Positions 62,105 through 64,000 of a stretch of 64,000 nucleotides of DNA are shown piece after piece. The stretch lies in the NCBI GenBank assembly GCA_903833215.1, contig CAILEM010000082.1:1-64000 (forward strand). The letters are read 5' to 3'. Origin of the DNA: an uncultured Armatimonadota bacterium (GTDB taxonomy: Bacteria; Armatimonadota; Fimbriimonadia; Fimbriimonadales; Fimbriimonadaceae). The notes under the pieces are model-generated. The model did no database searches and had not been told where the DNA came from. It saw nothing but the letters and a program-made list of their open reading frames with translations. The position numbers were made by a program, and so were the translations under genes. Position 1 is the stretch's first letter; every line of letters begins with the position of its first letter.

Positions 62105-62800
62105 ATGGAATCGTATTCGGATGCGCTGGTTGCATTTGAGAAATGGTTGGTTACTTCGCGTTGGCTCATGGACCGACTCGAATTCCAGCGCGATTTCGAG
62201 GGCGTGTTCCAGGGCGGAACCGGCAGGGCGTTTGACGACTGTCTCGCCAATCTTAGCGATGAAGCCAGGAAGACGGTTGAGGCGTGCATGCTCGAGTTCT
62301 ACATCTCGCGAAGACCGGTCAACGACATGCTGCGGGAGTTCACGCCGCAGGCGAGTCATGGTATGTCTTACCAGCAGTTGATGTACCTCCTCTCGCTTGG
62401 CCACGCCAAGGCCTCGATCTATGAGGTCGCCTATTCCGACTCCGAGCTCGGCTTCATTCTCAAGGACCTCATTCGTGGAGGTTCTCCGACCCAAATTCCG
62501 CATGGCGCGGCGTCGAAAGTTTTAGTCAAAGGGGACAGACTGTTGACCAGAGTGGTGAAGAACAAGATTGGGATTGTGATCTCGGGTGGCTCCCTCGTGA
62601 TTCCGCCACAATTGTGGCCCCACCTATCCGCCAAGATCGAGGGTCAGTTGGTGGCACGCAGGCATGAATCACCAACCGAACAAGAGGTACGCGAAGATCT
62701 TGCCGAAGAAATGACCTGGTACACCCTCTCTTGCTGGCTCAACGCCTACTCCGGCCCGGGGGCGCCGCCACCAAAACTGATCGCCTTCGATCGAGGCTGA
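62105..62800 (+). CDS. Shortened paralogue of the 437-residue protein
   Basis: A 231-residue protein aligning with the N-terminal half of the protein at 59716: DALVAFEKWLVTSRWLMDRLEF, SIYEVAYSDSELGFILKDLI, LLTRVVKNKIGIVISGGSLVI and VREDLAEEMTWYTLSCWL. It stops soon after that last block, so the whole C-terminal half is missing. It may be a truncated copy or a natural one-domain form. Duplicate genes on both sides of higBA suggest that this pair was inserted or that the segment was duplicated around it. Confidence 0.75.
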   Translation: MESYSDALVAFEKWLVTSRWLMDRLEFQRDFEGVFQGGTGRAFDDCLANLSDEARKTVEACMLEFYISRRPVNDMLREFTPQASHGMSYQQLMYLLSLGHAKASIYEVAYSDSELGFILKDLIRGGSPTQIPHGAASKVLVKGDRLLTRVVKNKIGIVISGGSLVIPPQLWPHLSAKIEGQLVARRHESPTEQEVREDLAEEMTWYTLSCWLNAYSGPGAPPPKLIAFDRG

Positions 62801-62860
62801 TCGTGTTTTGCGACGATGCGAGATGAGGAAAACTCTCGTCGGTGATTTGATTGGGATCTC

Positions 62861-62887
62861 TATTCGTATCATTTTTTGATACGAATA
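62861..62887. promoter_or_regulatory. Perfect palindrome (likely operator) upstream of fic
   Basis: TATTCGTATCA (62861-62871) and TGATACGAATA (62877-62887) are perfect 11-bp inverted arms around TTTTT. It covers the region just upstream of the fic -10 box, where a dimeric repressor would block polymerase. It could also serve as a terminator for the preceding gene. Confidence 0.65.
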
Positions 62888-62892
62888 ATGAA

Positions 62893-62898
62893 TATAAT
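62893..62898 (+). promoter_or_regulatory. -10 box TATAAT of the fic gene
   Basis: A consensus TATAAT 12 nt before ATG 62911. The palindrome lies immediately upstream, over the expected -35 region. Confidence 0.65.
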
Positions 62899-62910
62899 CG
62901 AATCATCGAT

Positions 62911-64000
62911 ATGGCTTACATCCATCAAAGACCCGACTGGCCACTCTATGAGTATGATCTGCGGGCTCTGATGCCCGCCCTCTCAAACGTACTTGTGCAT
63001 CAAGGGAGACTCTTCGGTCGACTTGAGGCCCTGGGTTTTGACGACCTCCAAGATGCGAAACTCAACGCGATCGCCGCCGAGGTAGTGAAATCGAGTGAAA
63101 TCGAGGGCGAGATGCTTGATGCGGAAGAGGTGCGTTCATCGGTGGCTTGGCGCCTTGGAATGAGTCTGGGAGGCGTGCCAAGCGGCGACCACTTCGTGGA
63201 CGGCGTTGTTGAGATGGCTATGGATGCGAGTGAGCGTTCCGCAGCACGGCTCGACGAAGAAAGACTGTTCAATTGGCATGGTGCTCTTTTCCCAACCGGG
63301 AGGGGGGAATTCGGCCGGATTCGTGTTGGGCAATGGCGTGACGACGCAAACGGCCCGATGCAAGTTGTCTCAAGCGCCATGACACCGAAGGAGACCGTGC
63401 ATTTCGAAGCTCCTGCCGCTGCTCTTCTTCCCCAGGAGATGCGCAAATTCCTGGATTGGTTTGAAAGTGGGGACGAGGCCTCCGCCCTCCTGAAAGCTGG
63501 GATAGCGCATCTATGGTTTGTCACCATCCATCCATTCAGTGACGGTAATGGACGAATTGGGCGCGCGATTCTAGACATGGCGCTGGCGCGAGCAGACAAG
63601 CGGCCCTACCGATGCTACAGTGTTTCAGCCCAAATTCGTAAGGAGCGGAAGTCGTACTACGATGCCCTCAAGAAAGCTCAGAGCGGGAACCTCGACTACA
63701 CAGAGTGGTTAAGTTGGTATCTCGGCTGCCTAGATCGAGCGCTTGCTTCGGCTGTAGAAACTGTTTCGAGTGCAATGTCTAGAAATCGCTTCTGGCAACT
63801 CCACAAGGACCAAGATTTGAATGAACGTCAACGCATCATCGTGTCTCGCATGCTCCTAGGAATCGAGGGAAAAATGACGAAGCGCAAGTGGTCCGCAATG
63901 GGCAAATGCTCGCCGATGACGGCCTTCCGCGACATCGACGATTTGGTCCAGAAGGGCATTCTCGAAAGCGACGGCCAAGGTGGCAGAAGCGCTGCTTATG
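62911..64000 (+). CDS. Fic family protein (AMPylator), 3' end beyond the window
   Basis: Partial gene: 363 codons are visible with no stop. The N-terminus (YIHQRPDWPLYEYD, then VLVHQGRLFGRLEALGF) is the DUF4172-type domain found ahead of many Fic cores. Within it, SSEIEG (residues 61-66) matches the S/TxxxE(G/N) inhibitory helix, so the enzyme is probably self-inhibited (class II). The catalytic motif HPFSDGNGRIGR is complete at residues 207-218. A C-terminal winged-helix-like part follows (TAFRDIDDLVQKGILESDGQ), which may bind DNA and the palindrome upstream. Fic proteins transfer AMP or related groups to target proteins. Confidence 0.93.
   Translation, partial: MAYIHQRPDWPLYEYDLRALMPALSNVLVHQGRLFGRLEALGFDDLQDAKLNAIAAEVVKSSEIEGEMLDAEEVRSSVAWRLGMSLGGVPSGDHFVDGVVEMAMDASERSAARLDEERLFNWHGALFPTGRGEFGRIRVGQWRDDANGPMQVVSSAMTPKETVHFEAPAAALLPQEMRKFLDWFESGDEASALLKAGIAHLWFVTIHPFSDGNGRIGRAILDMALARADKRPYRCYSVSAQIRKERKSYYDALKKAQSGNLDYTEWLSWYLGCLDRALASAVETVSSAMSRNRFWQLHKDQDLNERQRIIVSRMLLGIEGKMTKRKWSAMGKCSPMTAFRDIDDLVQKGILESDGQGGRSAAY

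Overview
The window reads as chromosomal DNA of a free-living diderm bacterium. Envelope genes typical of an outer membrane (Wza-type export channel, alginate-export porin, OmpA-like barrel) sit beside complete housekeeping genes (dnaA, hflX, prmC, def, fmt, purM, dapB, mqnA). Base composition is moderate, many starts are GTG or TTG, fucosidases are abundant, and several genes have a -10-like box 5-8 nt before the start codon. This mix suggests Armatimonadota (Fimbriimonadia-like) or a similar environmental phylum. That assignment is inference; no rRNA is present to settle it.

Layout. 1-4.7 kb: an SGNH lipoprotein, a decayed zinc-ribbon-repeat gene, a polymerase-like membrane protein and 1.3 kb without a convincing gene. 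4.7-15.3 kb: exopolysaccharide and heptose locus (Wza channel, Wzc-type tyrosine kinase, acyltransferase, CpsB-type phosphatase, then gmhB, hddA, gmhA), with a gluconolactonase-like protein and an intact zinc-ribbon-repeat gene between. 15.3-23.3 kb: a Gly/Ser-rich membrane protein and a minus-strand operon of polytopic membrane protein, alpha-2-macroglobulin and VanW joined by 4-nt overlaps. 23.4-30.2 kb: class I aldolase, CvfB-like RNA-binding protein and GH29 joined by 1-nt overlaps, then GH95 and an acetyltransferase. 30.2-38.9 kb: translation and replication genes on the minus strand (hflX-prmC-def-fmt and dnaA). 39-49 kb: FHA, symporter, purM, dapB, flavoprotein, two 2TM paralogues (one frameshifted), DtxR-type regulator, glycosyltransferase, methyltransferase and mqnA.

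49-58.6 kb: PLP decarboxylase, alginate-type porin, two further GH29 fucosidases around a TrpB2-type synthase, and repeat-rich intergenic DNA. At 58.3-58.6 kb a tRNA-Ala(CGC) is flanked by two tRNA-like copies whose anticodon arm is replaced by a palindrome. Beyond it, 58.7-64 kb looks accessory: an ST7-like TPR protein, a 437-residue protein, a HigB-HigA pair, a shortened paralogue of the 437-residue protein, and a Fic protein (cut by the window end) with a perfect palindrome at its promoter.

The first third probably builds and modifies a surface glycan (heptose supply, export, phosphorylation control, acylation). Four fucosidases, an esterase and a porin point to use of fucosylated polysaccharides. 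The most unusual elements are the tRNA-like palindrome elements, the HigBA island with its duplicated flanking gene, the macroglobulin-VanW operon, and the 2TM protein with an L7/L12-like C-terminal domain.
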